The notes below the pieces were generated by a model, which searched no databases, was not told where the DNA came from, and saw only the letters and a program-made list of their open reading frames with translations. A DNA stretch of 64,000 bases. It comes from Mansonella perstans. Its lineage: Eukaryota > Nematoda > Chromadorea > Rhabditida > Onchocercidae. Positions 37,064 to 49,566 of this stretch are shown here, piece after piece (the stretch's first letter is position 1; every line of letters begins with the position of its first letter). Made by a program: the position numbers and the translations under genes. The stretch is from positions 124,001-188,000 of the forward strand of contig JBAMDO010000094.1 of NCBI GenBank assembly GCA_037074765.1. Direction: 5' to 3'.

Positions 37064-40000
37064 TCATAGATTGATTAATTTCCCACGGCATTCACTGCAG
37101 TGTAGATTAGGACTGCAAGGTGCGAGTGTTCTTGTGCGTTCCAGATCCTGGAAAATAAATTATGAAAATTTTTCATTGTTAGAACGATAAATATTCTTCA
37201 TAAAAACAACCTTCGACGTCAATGAATTTCCAAGCAGATATATAATCATCGACAAAAAAAAAAAAATCGTCTTTTTCAGTAATATTACATGGCGTTTTTC
37301 TTCTATTTTAATTAGCGAAAACAGATTATCTTATCAACAATAGTCATGAATCAATTTTCACTATCAAAAAGCAGTTTAAAAAAATTTCGTCTTCTTTAAA
37401 TTTGGGTAAATTTTCCACTTCCAATGATTGCTGTCACTTCACATGCATAAAAAAATAAAATTTCACCTGCAGCTGCGATATCAAATTTAAAATCCTCTCC
37501 ACACCGACATCATCATCAGCATTGTCTTCTAAAATATATTCTTTGATTTTATTTCTAAAAATATCTACATTGGAACACTGTTATTTAATTTCCTCTCTAA
37601 ATAAAAAGAAAATTAAATCTCACATCATTTCATTTAAAAAAGCAATTAAGTTACCAGAATCATGCTTTTCATTGCCAAACTCATTTGAGATGTCAATACA
37701 GGAATCCGGACTGCTAGGAATGTACAGTTTTGAATTATGAACAATTCTCTCTTCATTACCAGAAAATCCATCCTCAGTACTGTAATACAAAATAATACAA
37801 GCATAAAAACGTGAACAATCATCAATGTACCCGGAAATGCATTCAAAAGATTTAAAATTTACTTGTGCGCACGAACACTGCATGAAGGTTTCGATGATCC
37901 ACTACAGTTATTTGTCTCTTTCTCTTCCTCATGCCCATAAATATGCAACAATCCTTTCTTTGATAGCAGAATTATCAAAGCTTTTTGTAGTTCGTTCAGC
38001 TTTTGCTGAAATAATTGAAACTAATCAGTTGAATGAATAAATAGCAACGCTTAAATGTGTGAAAAGCTAATTATGATTTAATCCAAACACTCCTCCGCCC
38101 CAAATATCATCTTTGTAAAATTAAATCAGCTAAAACATGAAACTGAATGCAATGAAGAGACAAATAATCAGAAACTGTAAAAATTCTCAATTTGGATTTT
38201 ATTTGGTAAAAAATTGGAAAAAGCAATAATGACCTGTATTTGTTGTTTTTCGAAAGATAATTTTGCAACTGCTTCCTCTCTTTCACGCATCCTCTCATTA
38301 ACCTTTTTCCTTTGATGTTGATACAACGTCACATAGTCACCTGCAACAATAGGAAAAACTGATATTAGATTAACATGACTCTTATTATTAGTATTTAATG
38401 CGATCAATCATCTACACACCGATAGTATCATTTTCAGTTTCTAACTGCATTACAATATGTTGGAGACGTTCCTTTTCCTCAGCGAGATCTGCAACTTGTC
38501 GCATCGCTAGAGTGAAACGAGCTTCAAGCTCTGTCCAAGCCAGTGGCTTTTCTTTTATTAAGGATGCTGAAATCTATAGCACTGAATTCGAATTGAAAAG
38601 AAGCAATAATTTTATGCTTTAAATAATATGCATTTTCTGCATGTTGCGAACCATGGTACATAACTCGGAAATAAAAGTACGTATTTCATATCATAGTTTA
38701 ATTTTGAAATATTCGGAAAAAATCTTGCTCTAGTTTTCCAATGCTATCTATAACTGCTTCTCGAAACATATGTAATGAACCTTCTGGCTCTTTCACAACA
38801 TCACTATTTAGCCAGATGTGAGACAACGAATTGCGTTGAGATGATGAAGGAGTGTCACCAGATAGTGATGTGTTGTTTAATTTCTCTTGTAGCATGCTCA
38901 CATCATTCCGTAATTGTTCATTCTCAGCAGACAATGCATTGATCCTGCAACCGCAATTATCACTCAACTTAAGATTATTAGTGAAAACTAATTTCAAACA
39001 GTTTAAACATTAATAATATTAAATTTGTAGTCCTCAATAACTTTAATCAATAAAGAAAAGACTCTATTACAGGTCATAACAATTGATTACCATTAAAAAT
39101 CGAGTGAAATTTAAGTATAGCATAAATAATAAAATAAATGAGTAATAATAATAATATAATCGGAAATAAAAAAATGAGCGATTTTGTAGCAATACCTCTC
39201 AACTGCTTGCCCTAATTCGACGTGTATGTTATTCTGGTTTTCATCTTCGGAATTTTGCTCCATTATCCTAAAATATAGAGAATGATGAGCTGCATTCTTT
39301 AAGACTATTTCTAAGCAAATCCTTCTGAATCAAAATGCTGAAAAAAATCGTATTTTTGAAAACATATACAATAGTAGCAAACATACAATTATTAATGACA
39401 AAACATACCTTCGTAATTCCTCATTCTCCTGCATAACGCGTCTATGATCAAGCTTTAATTCATCCAAAACCATTCTAATATTCGCTAATTCTACTTCAGC
39501 ATGCGTATGAGTATCTTCCGTGTGAGAAAGCGATATATCTCTATCATAACACTCAGAAATCGACGGTGTTGAAATAGTCTAGAATTGGAGAATCCAAATG
39601 TTACAAGTTGTTAAAATCCAGAAACATGCGCTATTTATAAAAGATGTGCATTTCCAGTTGGTCTTTCAGCTTATTGAAAAAATATCATGGAGATAAATTA
39701 ACACAAATCAACGACAGTATCACTTGTTGTGAGTGATTGTAAGCCAAGAACTGCGGTCAGTTTGAACCTCCAAAAAGATTTAAGAGTCATACGTCGAGTT
39801 GGTATTCAACGTTTAGGCAAGTTCCGTTGAGTGTTAAAAAGCTTTCAACAACAGCACATTGAACGGATTAAGATCCAACGCCAATAAAGCCAATAAAGTG
39901 AGCATTGTCCTTTATATCCATTTTAATAAATTACGCACTTACCTCATCACGATCTTGTGAATTAATACATTGAATATGCTGCTGCTGTTCATATGCATCG

Positions 40001-43000
40001 CCGTTCGGCATTGTTGGAATTTTCAAAGAACCAACATTTTTATTATTAAAAGATTGAACAGAAAGACGATTCAATTCATTTCTCAGTTGATCGACCACAT
40101 GCAGTGCACTTAATCGTTCACTTTCCCTTTCCATGCTTTCCTGAAACATGATTCATTATGATCCCCGAGATACCGAAATTATCTATTTAATACAAGCATG
40201 CTTGTATTAAATAGATAATTTCAAATTAAATAAAAAAAAAACAAGATTTCTGGAACATAGATAAAAGCAGAACAGTAACCTGAGTAACCATTATTAGTTT
40301 ATCTTGCAGTTCAATCAACTGCTCCTTCAATTCTCGATTCTGCGCAACAGCTCTTGAAACCGTAGCTTTCTCATTTTGTAGTTGTGCAGAGAGTGAAAGT
40401 GCTCCCTTAAAAAATTAACTACATCTAAATGATTATAGCCTAGACCGTGCATAATATTTTTTTAAATAGTCAATAAACCTCCGTATGTTTTTGTTGCTCC
40501 TCAGCAATAAAACGAGCTCTTGAAAGTGATTCTTCAACCATGGCCAACTCAGCATTTTTTTCCATCAATTTTGATTTCTAAAAATCTATTGTCAAAAAAA
40601 AGCTGCAAAATTCATAGTCATTATATATAAATTTTTATAACATTTATTTACAGTATTATATACATTTATATAGTGCTAATAGTTAAACGACTTCTTAAAT
40701 TTGGATACAGAATACTTTAAATCAACAAGGCAACATCATCAAATCGAAATATATATTACCACTGCAGTGCAGCGAACAGTCCCCGTGCTTCAAATTTCAA
40801 GTTTAATGAAACTGCATGACACAATTAGAAATCCACAAAAAGGACCTCATCATTAAGCGCGGAAGAAAGTTTATGAACTTCTTGTTCTTTATTCATAAGT
40901 TTTGCTTTCAACTCCTCAATTAATTGTTCCGCTCTTTGATGATCACTTACAGCTCCAACCAATTCATTTTGCATTCTTTGCAGTTCGGCAGAATTCTCAA
41001 ATAATTTCAAACAGCTAACAAAACTTAAGATTAAAGAAGATAATTATGCAATCTACATGCTATTCTCCCAACTTTAAATATACATTTTAAATTATAAGTC
41101 TTGTCAGTCACACTTTCAAAACAACTTAAAAAGCAACGCCCAATCTCAGGGTAGCCCAATGATATTCCTGTCATCGGTAAGCTAAAGTCAATGAAAATTC
41201 CATCAAAATAACAAAAACCACTTCTATATCCAAAAAACTAACCATAACACATTTAAGATCATCATTCATCACTAAATTTGATCTGTCGACTGCTTGTAAT
41301 ATTTCTATTTGACTTTCTAAGGTCTGCACTTTTGATTCCAAAACTAGCTTTTCATTTGACATTTTCTCCAACTGCAAAAAAAATTTGCATACTGTTTGCT
41401 TCAAAGTGAATTTCTGACGAGAAATTTTTTATTGAACTTCTATAAATTTCATCCTTTAAATCAATATAGTTTTACCTTCATACTCATTTGTACGATATTC
41501 TGATTTAGTTGCGTCCCATACAATTCATAACGTTCCCGTGCTAATTGTGCTTCTTTCTTCCACTTTTCTGTCTCGTCCGTTGTTCTAACTAGTTCACTCC
41601 TCAGTCGCTCAATTTCATCTGCTATATATATATATGTGTACATATACATATTTATTTTAACAGAAAACCTTATTTTAAAAAAAATAGAGGAAAGATTTAT
41701 TTTAACAGAAAACCATTTACCTGAAGTGAATTTCTCCACTTCGTTACACAGAAGTTCTATTTATATGTAATTAATTAGTCAGAAGAATGAGGCAAATACT
41801 GAATGATAAAAAACTGTATTAAGCCTCAGAAATGCATGATTATGTTCTAATAACAATTCTTTAAAAGGAAAAAAAAGAATTATTCCAGAAGTTCTTTTCC
41901 CAATTAAAAGATATAAAATCAATAATAATCATCTCAATAAGAAACTTACCATCAAGATTTTGAGCATCACCTTTCGTGCAAGTATCCTCACCCGTATATG
42001 CTCTTAATTGACGAAGATAGATATCCTTCATTTGTAACTGTTTGCGGGCTTCATCAAGCTCTGCCTGAGCAGCCTCCGCTTCTTTCATACAGATTTTTAA
42101 CCGTTCCTAAACTTTTTCTGATTTTACAGATAAATTCATAATGAAAAAATGCAACACCTCACTGCACTAAAATTATAAAAACTTGAAACAGCTTCTAGTC
42201 ATTTAAAAATTTAACACTATTCTTATCTCACATTTTTGTAAGTTGCAGTGTTATATCCTTAAAGTACAGCAAATTGGAGCATTGAAAAAGCTCAGCACAA
42301 TAACTGCAACAAAAAAGCAGGAGAATGAAATGAAGTCAGCTAATATCAAATTACAGAATATGCATCTCTTTCTACAATTATTTCGCGCTGGTAAATCACA
42401 AACTATGATTTTTCATAGAGTCACAAATGATGATATTTCATAGATTTTAAGAAAAATACTGCAACTCGATATTAATGGAAGTAAACCTTAGCATCGTCCC
42501 GAGCTTGCTGCATATGAAGCATTTTAGTATGCCAGTTTACTGCTTCTTGTCGACTATTTTCTGATTCTTCTACTTGTCTCTGCAGGGCATTACTCAGCGA
42601 CTCGATTCTTTTGCGTGATGATACGATTTCTGCCTCCAAAGACGTAATATTCGAGGTTTTCTTACGCATCTCGTCCTGAAAGAAATATATCACAAAGTAA
42701 TGAACTGTTGCCAAAAATAAATTATTATAAATGAATTGATAAATAGCAAATAATTTCCACAATACAAAAAATTACACACCATGAGACTGCAAATTTGCTT
42801 ATTTAGATCCAAAACCATTTCATTTTTTTGTCTTAATTGCTGTTGTAAAGCTGTCTTCTCCTTGACAACGACACTCATTGCCTGCAACACATTGATTTAA
42901 GGCATAGGTGTTACTCATATAAAGAACTAAGAAATCACTAAAATTTAATCCCAATTTAGTTAAATAACTTTAAGATTCATCATATCAAGAAACAAAAAAC

Positions 43001-44870
43001 AAAACTGTTTGCAAATGAATGAGTTGCATTTGTAAAGTACATCCACTTGAGTCATCGTTTTTAATACACTCACTGAGCTTTGTATAAGCAGCGTGAATCT
43101 GTGAATAATGTCCAACCTAAAATATCTCGCATATGTAATTAAAATGAATGGTAAAATTGATTTCCATGGAATAAACAAAATGCACTGTACTATTTAGCGT
43201 TCGGAAAATCCCCATCAAACATGAACAGAAACAAACTTCTGAAACGATTAAGATATGAGCTTCTAAAACTACTTACAATTAAGATGCACTTTAGACTACT
43301 GATTTAACGGAAAGCAAAAAGAGCAAATAAAAACCAAATGAAAAATAAGCACACATACTAATTCTGTAAGCTGCGAACAAGACTGCTCTTTTTCCGCTCT
43401 ACACAAAGCTAATTCTTCCTTCAGCTGAATACATTCTTGCTGTAACAAAAAGTATTATCTATTGATACCAAGAAAATTCAAAAGAAAACCATTTCTGAAA
43501 GCAAGGTAAGGCAAACTTTGAACCACAACAAAAATTTTTGTGCAAAAAGTAATGTGAAATTTTGATCGATATTTAAAATAAAACTCATTAGAGCTGAAAT
43601 TAAATGAAATGAACTAAGGGAAACCTGTGATCAAGTTCTAATATTAAGGAAAATATTCCGATCATAAATTAGTAACAAATGAGTTCCATTTTAAGATTAT
43701 CAGGACGAGCTTTTTTAATTTAAAATTACGCATGGAGGTTTTTTTTTAATTTAAAATAATACATGAATGTTAGAACCTTCAAGTTGAGCAAATCGCCCGA
43801 TACATTTGAAGAGAATTCTGCTGTATAATTTTGTTGAAATTTATCTTTTGGATCATCGCGCTGAGCACTACTATTTGTTTGCAAAATACTATAATTCACA
43901 ACACTTTCTGTCATCGTTGATGAAGAATCTTGTGATTCTGTTTGTGATTCTTTTTGGAATCTGTCTTCCATCTCAACATTATTGCACAGTTCTTCAAAGT
44001 GATGATTTTTCTTCGGAACGATAGTTTCTGCTAAATTAGCATTTCAAAATTATTAGCTCTTATCCTTGCAAAGTTATTTTTTTTGGAATCACAAACAAAT
44101 TTTCAATTTTCATTTGAATCAAAAAATTTCAAAATTTCATTTTCATCAAAGAAGTTTCAAATTTTTTTTTTTTTTTTCATAAGCACTGTTTTGATTTCCA
44201 TAAGGTTTTTGATGCAATAAATGATGGTAAACACAGCATGAAAACTATAAGCAAAAAATTTTCCATGTTTTGACAGAAAATAACAGTATGTAACAAAACC
44301 TACGTAGGCTAGTGGTAGATTGCCATCTACTATTTTCCATCACGTTCGAAACACTTGGAGAAGAAGATAAACTGAATTCTACATTTTCGCTGCGATGTCT
44401 AGACTGATAATCTCGTAACTAAAAATTTCGGTTTGGTTTAAATCTTGTCTGTACCATTAATTCAAATGTCTAAATTTAGCAATACAACATCGTGATTAAC
44501 TGATTAATCTGTCTGCCAATTTTCCTTTTAAAATCACTATTGTTAGTTGAAATGGCACAGAATTCTCAAGTCCATAACAATTCAGACAATTTTTTTCATA
44601 ATATTACTCAACAATCGAGACCTTCATAAGCAAAATTTCTTGTGAGACTTAACATTTATACAAATAGTAAAAAATGTTTCTGAAGAAATTTTATTTGAAC
44701 TAAGCTTAAATAAATGATGATGTAAACTATTAAAGGTGGATAGCACATTTCAATGTATTTAGGCAAATTCTTAAAGAGGACGAAATTTGAAAAGAATTTT
44801 GAAAGCTTACTTTCTTCCGAGCTTGAGCCAATCGTTCTGCTTTTGTTCCTGTCGTTCCTTCCGACATCAT
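37064..44870 (-). CDS. GOLGA2: Golgin A2 / GM130 homologue, long coiled-coil Golgi tether
   Basis: About 24 exons on the complement. Confident exons: 44870-44811 (start), 44418-44304, 44030-43777, 43439-43359, 43116-43006, 42881-42780, 42675-42487, 42106-41950, 41756-41721, 41621-41476, 41371-41243, 40995-40846, 40577-40479, 40405-40280, 40140-39943, 39578-39409, 39267-39196, 38944-~38700, 38566-38420, 38340-38234, 38005-37863, 37779-37655, 37528-37467 and 37147-37064; roughly 1030 aa versus 1002 in human. GM130 signatures: N-terminal LAQARKK then LRDYQSRH; SRAVAQNRELKEQLIELQ; ENDTIGDYVTLYQHQRKKV then EKQQIQQKLNELQ; VERILNLISQLQ near the end. Nearly all the rest is heptad-like coiled coil. 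GM130 tethers vesicles at the cis-Golgi through p115 and GRASP65. Uncertain points: 3' boundary of exon 38944 and 5' boundary of exon 40995 (possibly 41014). The C-terminus is ECRGKLINL. Confidence 0.88.
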
Positions 44871-45344
44871 TTATCAATGCTAAAAAATGAAATATTCCAA
44901 ATCTTGCAACTTTACAAAGTGATTTTCGAAAAAAAGGAATTCAACCAAGAAAGCAGAGTTTTAGTTTTACTAAAACTTCAAAACATTTCAATATTATAGA
45001 GAACAGAACTAGTTTGTGCTTGCATCACTAGATTTATCAATAATTTATGAGCACAGAAGCAATTAGTACAATCATTAAACCGTAGCATTAACACTGGTAT
45101 CTGTAGATCAACATTATGACTCAACCCGATCCAGTTACAAGCTTTGAATGATATTAACACTCTTGAATAACAAGAATAAATAAATTTTACCTGTATTAAA
45201 TTTTTCAACAGAACTAGAAAACACTAATATATTGATACTGTTTAAAAAATGAAACAAATAAACTCAAAGAAAGTAAAATATTTTTGTAAAATAAATGTAC
45301 AATTTCTTATTGAAATCAAACAAATGTGATATTAAACGTTCAGT

Positions 45345-45620
45345 TCACGCTACTTTACGTTTTCTTCAACTCACGCTACGTTTTCTTCAATATTACGTAC
45401 TCACTTAATGGATCTGCGTTTACAAGCAGAGAGAAACATTTACCCTCTTAAATTACGCATTGGACGTGGAAGACAATCATAACAAGTGTTAAGTGACCAT
45501 TGAGATCATTGTGAAAATGACCATCTCGAATAGGATTGTAATTTGCTTCGAAAAGAGCTGCGGAATAATGCTGCGGAATGAGCAGCGGAATAATGCTGCG
45601 GAATGAGCTGCGGAATTGTT
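45345..45620. repeat. Two short tandem repeat clusters
   Basis: 45345-45395 repeats CACGCTAC..ACGTTTTCTTCAA twice. 45556-45620 repeats GCTGCGGAAT/GCAGCGGAAT with alternating AATG and GAGC spacers, about five copies; these are GC-rich patches in an AT-rich context. Confidence 0.75.
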
Positions 45621-48098
45621 ACATTTTCCACTTACAAAATGGTATACACATTTGATAGAAATGATTGATGAATAAAACGACAAAATAGTTACTTGTATTT
45701 CTTACAGTTTGAGTAAGTAAATGACAAATTTCATTAAATTTAAATTTATGAAATTATTTTAGTAAAATATTAAATTGAGAAATGTCTTCTTGCATATGTG
45801 GATTTTTAAGATTTTTTTTTGATTTTTAAAATTTTTTTTGGATTTTTTTTATATGGATTTTTTTAAGGCTTAAATGCACCATTTTTTTTTACTGTATTTC
45901 AGTGTGGATCTAATTACTTTACTATTAGGATAAATGAGAATGAATTTCAAAATTGGCGAATTTTCTAACTTTTTGAAAATTATCAAAATTAAGAGAGATA
46001 AATACACGTATATCACGTTTGCATTATGATGTCTTAATCAGAAATCAATAAGTCAATTATAATTTCATAAATTTCTGTTCAAAATAAAGCACAATAGGAT
46101 TGTATGTATGATCTGAAGTCTTATTTATTAGCCATTCTAAGTGTTGTTATAATTTAGAAGGATCACTGAAGCATTTTCTATCCAGAATTCTTAAAATTTA
46201 TTTTCAGACTGTATTGCTTAATAATGCAAAATGAGTTGAATATTTTTGGAAATCTCTAAAATTTTTCGACATTTCTTTTTGAAATTTCAATAAAAACTCT
46301 TTAGAAGACATTAAGCAAACAACAGTTGTACTTATTGCAAATAAGTTTGATTTATGCTTCTTTTGATGAAGAATTTGCTGTTCTACTTTTATTTCGTATA
46401 AACAGATATCTGAGAGCAATGTATTTCATGATGATTAAAGCTAAATCAAATTTTTGAGTGTTAGAATGAAAAAGTAAACTGGAAAACTGCGAACGAATAA
46501 TTAACTGCATCAGAGTAATGATATTGTCAAATCATAATTGTGCAGTATTTTGCTATAAAATATTCACCAAAATGCATTTCTCTAACCTGTTTCTCATATT
46601 ACAAAATTTAGTTTGAGCTGAAATCTCAATTTGCTGGTTTTTTTTTCACTGTTTTCATGTTTTCACTCCGAATATGATTCTCAGGAAAAAAAAACTCATT
46701 AAATTTGTGTAGATATTGAATCTTCTGTGTCATTCCAATTTTAAATTTTATCACTTCTTTTCAAATATCATATCAGCGCAAATTTAGATTCTATCAGAAG
46801 AGTAAGGTAGTTACGGATGTATGTTGGAATACAATATCTAATTATGAAATATCTTTTTGTTATGTTGAAATATTTCAACTCAATGAATCCAGAAAATGAA
46901 ATTTCATTAAAATGTCTTACCAAACATTTTTAGATTTTATTGTGCATTCAAATTAGACGCTTGGAAAATGATTCCAAGAATTTAACATTTATTAAAATGA
47001 ATTCAGGAAATAAAATTTAGATTCAATTCATGGCTCTTACAATCCGATTCTTTATAATACTTACATCTGAATGATAGAAACTGAAAAAAAAAAATTTTTG
47101 AAAAGAAAAACAACGACAGTTTCAAATTTTTACAGTTTATTTAAATAAGCTAACTGTCATGTGCTTTTCGCCTTCAGAATAAAAATGTTAAAGGTATTAA
47201 AAATAACGCAAATCGCATAGATTAAAAATTGTTTGAACTTTTGAACATTTAATTTCAGCTAATCTGAAATAAAAATTTTCTACTCGAGCGTTTTTGTCAT
47301 TCCTTTTCTCATCTCATTCTTCATTGCATTTGGTTCAGTGTTTTGATTTGCGCTGTTTTATCTTGCATGCAGTTTCCTCCACAAATATTGTCAACATCAG
47401 TGATGTTATAACTGTGTGCTACACTAATTACTTATTTTTCTGCCGGATTTCGGTAGCTTTTACTTAACTTCATTGCATTTGGTTCAGTGGCAGTGGTTCT
47501 AGAAAACGGTCAGAGCAAGGAAGACTTTCCGTAAACTCTTCAGCCATTTAGATTACTCTTCTGCCGATACATTCATTTAATCTTAAAATTTTCGCACAAA
47601 ACTGAGGTGGGAAAAATTTATTGCTAGAATTTTGTGATCGTTCGGAAATTTAGAAAGTTGTAGTTTCAGGAGAACTTTAATGCTTCATTCATGAATCTGA
47701 TATTATCAGATTCCGGCTTGTCAATAATTAAAGATAAGATTGATGAAAAAAATTTTTTATTCAAAACTTTATTTCATTTTACATAACGACTGTTGAATGG
47801 CATTTTTTTTTTTGAACTTTCTTTTCATATATAAGAAGATAATACTGATCTAAAGATATTTTTGAGTTTGTTCTGGCCAATGAATAAACCATGTCTATCT
47901 CTCAGTTTTCAAATTTCAAACTTTTCAAATTTCTACAATTTCAAACTCTATGAATAAATCAGAATAAGGAACATTCAAGTTATTTACAGATTAAGAAGTG
48001 CAGGAAGACAAAAGACTGAAGTCAAACTACTTTATTCCGATGCAAACTAACGTGCGCACTATGCAAACTGCTGCAACTTACGGAAACATTCATTACTC

Positions 48099-48151
48099 TA
48101 AGAAACTGGCTTAAGACTTAAAACATAACCTTAAGATGTGCCAGTTTCTTT
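48099..48151. repeat. Inverted repeat (hairpin) upstream of the endonuclease III fragment
   Basis: Arms TAAGAAACTGGC and GCCAGTTTCTTTA separated by about 29 bp, with a second short complementary pair TTAAG/CTTAA inside. Could form a stem-loop, or be a small insertion footprint. Confidence 0.6.
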
Positions 48152-48152
48152 A

Positions 48153-48304
48153 TCGCCATTATGCATACATCATCATTGCTGGTTTTGTACGGTGGATATG
48201 CTTGTAAAGCACAAAAACCTTCGTGCGGAATGTTCATAGTTCATGATTTATGCGAATTTGAGGACAAGAGATCTAGGGTTTTTGCTGGCCAAGTAATTGC
48301 CTAA
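48153..48304 (+). pseudogene. nth: C-terminal fragment of bacterial-type endonuclease III (nth), decayed
   Basis: Reading LVLYGGYACKAQKPSC, GMF, IVHDLCEFEDK closely resembles the C-terminus of bacterial Nth, which ends in HHWLILHGRY and the [4Fe-4S] motif C-x6-C-x2-C-x5-C. Here the Cys ligands are at codons 48203, 48224 and 48251, and the third ligand is replaced by Phe (TTC 48233-48235). Immediately upstream CATCATTG (48171-48178) lacks one G relative to the His-His-Trp codons, so the frame shifts there. The frame ends at TAA 48302. Eukaryotic NTH1 has a different string here (VGFGQQTC type), so a bacterial donor is inferred; in a filarial worm the obvious one is Wolbachia. No other nth portion was found nearby, and the fragment is non-functional as a glycosylase. 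Confidence 0.7.
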
Positions 48305-48430
48305 GCCCTGAAAATAAAAAATTATTTGACAATCTTCGCCGTCACCTTTGTCATAGTATTTATGCATACTGTAAGAAAAAAATAAGGATTTGTCATGTTT
48401 TTAAAAAGCCAACTGTCAATTTGCAAGAAC

Positions 48431-48571
48431 AGATGACGGGAATGAATGCTTCAAGGACGTTCTGTCACAAAAGGATCAATGCCGCAGATGCACATGCGAC
48501 CAACGACATCATTTTGCTCTTTTACCTACCAACAATAAGGACTATGATGTGCAATGCAAAATATCCAAGGT
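48431..48571 (+). other. Cys-rich open segment, possible orphan exon
   Basis: After an AG at 48429-48430 the frame reads DDGNECFKDVLSQKD, QCRRCTCDQRHHFALL, then DYDVQCKISK before a GTCATT that could be a donor. Six cysteines in about 47 residues and higher GC than the surroundings. No family recognised and no partner exon found, apart from lying 130 bp after the endonuclease III fragment. Confidence 0.25.
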
Positions 48572-49331
48572 CATTGTTGATAATTTATTATTAAATTTAT
48601 TATTATCTCTTACCACTTCTGTTACTACTAACTAATATACATAATTTAAAAAAGTAGTACTTTGGTGTAGTCTGATTTAAACATCCTTTGATAGATGGTA
48701 TCGCGATTAAGAAATCTTTTTGAACAGTTTTATCTTGTGATGAATTATCTAAAAATTTTTTAAACACTTGTAAACTCAGTTAATGTTAGTTACGTCCTTT
48801 AATTTGAACTTCAAAAAGCTCTATCATTTGCTTTATAGTAACTGAAAAGTAATTTTAATAGGCAAAATCTTAGGAAGTGAAGAACTTTTTTTAAATATTT
48901 CATAATTTGCGAAATAAAAAAATTTCTCCGTGAAAGTTACTAGAATTTACGACTCTCATATTCCTGCAAATACAAAATTTCCTGCATTTTGAAAAGATCG
49001 TTTAAAAAGCTTATTTGCACCTCGCTACTTTTTTCGTGCAATAATATTTAGAAATAGCATTCCAAACTGATTCACACTTAAATGAACCAACCGTAAAAAA
49101 GTTAAACACAATACGTGTTTCTCCACTTGCTACGTCATATGTTCTTTTCCTTTTCAAATTTCTTCTTTCTACATAACGACGACTTCTTCTGGAAAGCCAC
49201 AAATAACAATTTATGATAATACGATGTGAGATTTATAGTTTCTAGGGTCCTATCAAACTGTAATTAATTTCTCTTTCTTTTTTCTTCTATCAACCATTAT
49301 CTTATTTTTTTGCTGCCTTATCTACTATCAG

Positions 49332-49566
49332 AACTCTTGAATAGATCTACTTTAGATCTATTCAGGAGTTTTAATTTCGAGATTTTAGCTTGAATTTAAA
49401 TTCTTCCAGCTGATATTGTTTTACTTTTGAGTGATTTCATATTGTTGGGGAGATCCCGAATAAGCTTTAGGCTATTTCAAAGTTTGACATTGACAGTCAT
49501 AACCATCTGCTTTGTAATCGTTGAAAATGTTCAAAAGTAAAACAACAATATCAGCTGGAAGAATTT
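49332..49566. repeat. Pair of inverted repeats
   Basis: Hairpin 1: AACTCTTGAATAGATCT (49332-49348) with AGATCTATTCAGGAGTT (49354-49370), 5-bp loop. Inverted repeat 2: 49398-49430 (AAATTCTTCCAGCTGATATT...) with 49531-49566 (...AATATCAGCTGGAAGAATTT), about 100 bp apart, nearly perfect except a 3-bp gap. No transposase nearby; could be a remnant of a small non-autonomous element. Confidence 0.75.

Noticed and set aside
46900..47300. Repeated GAAATTTCATT/ATGAATTCAGGAAATAAAATT motifs as a transposon
   Set aside because: Similarity is weak and explained by AT-rich composition; no terminal repeats or transposase.
48153..48304. Interpretation as the worm's own NTH1
   Set aside because: The LHGRYxC / IxDLCE style differs from animal NTH1, and the fragment is frameshifted, lacks an Fe-S ligand and has no neighbouring NTH exons.
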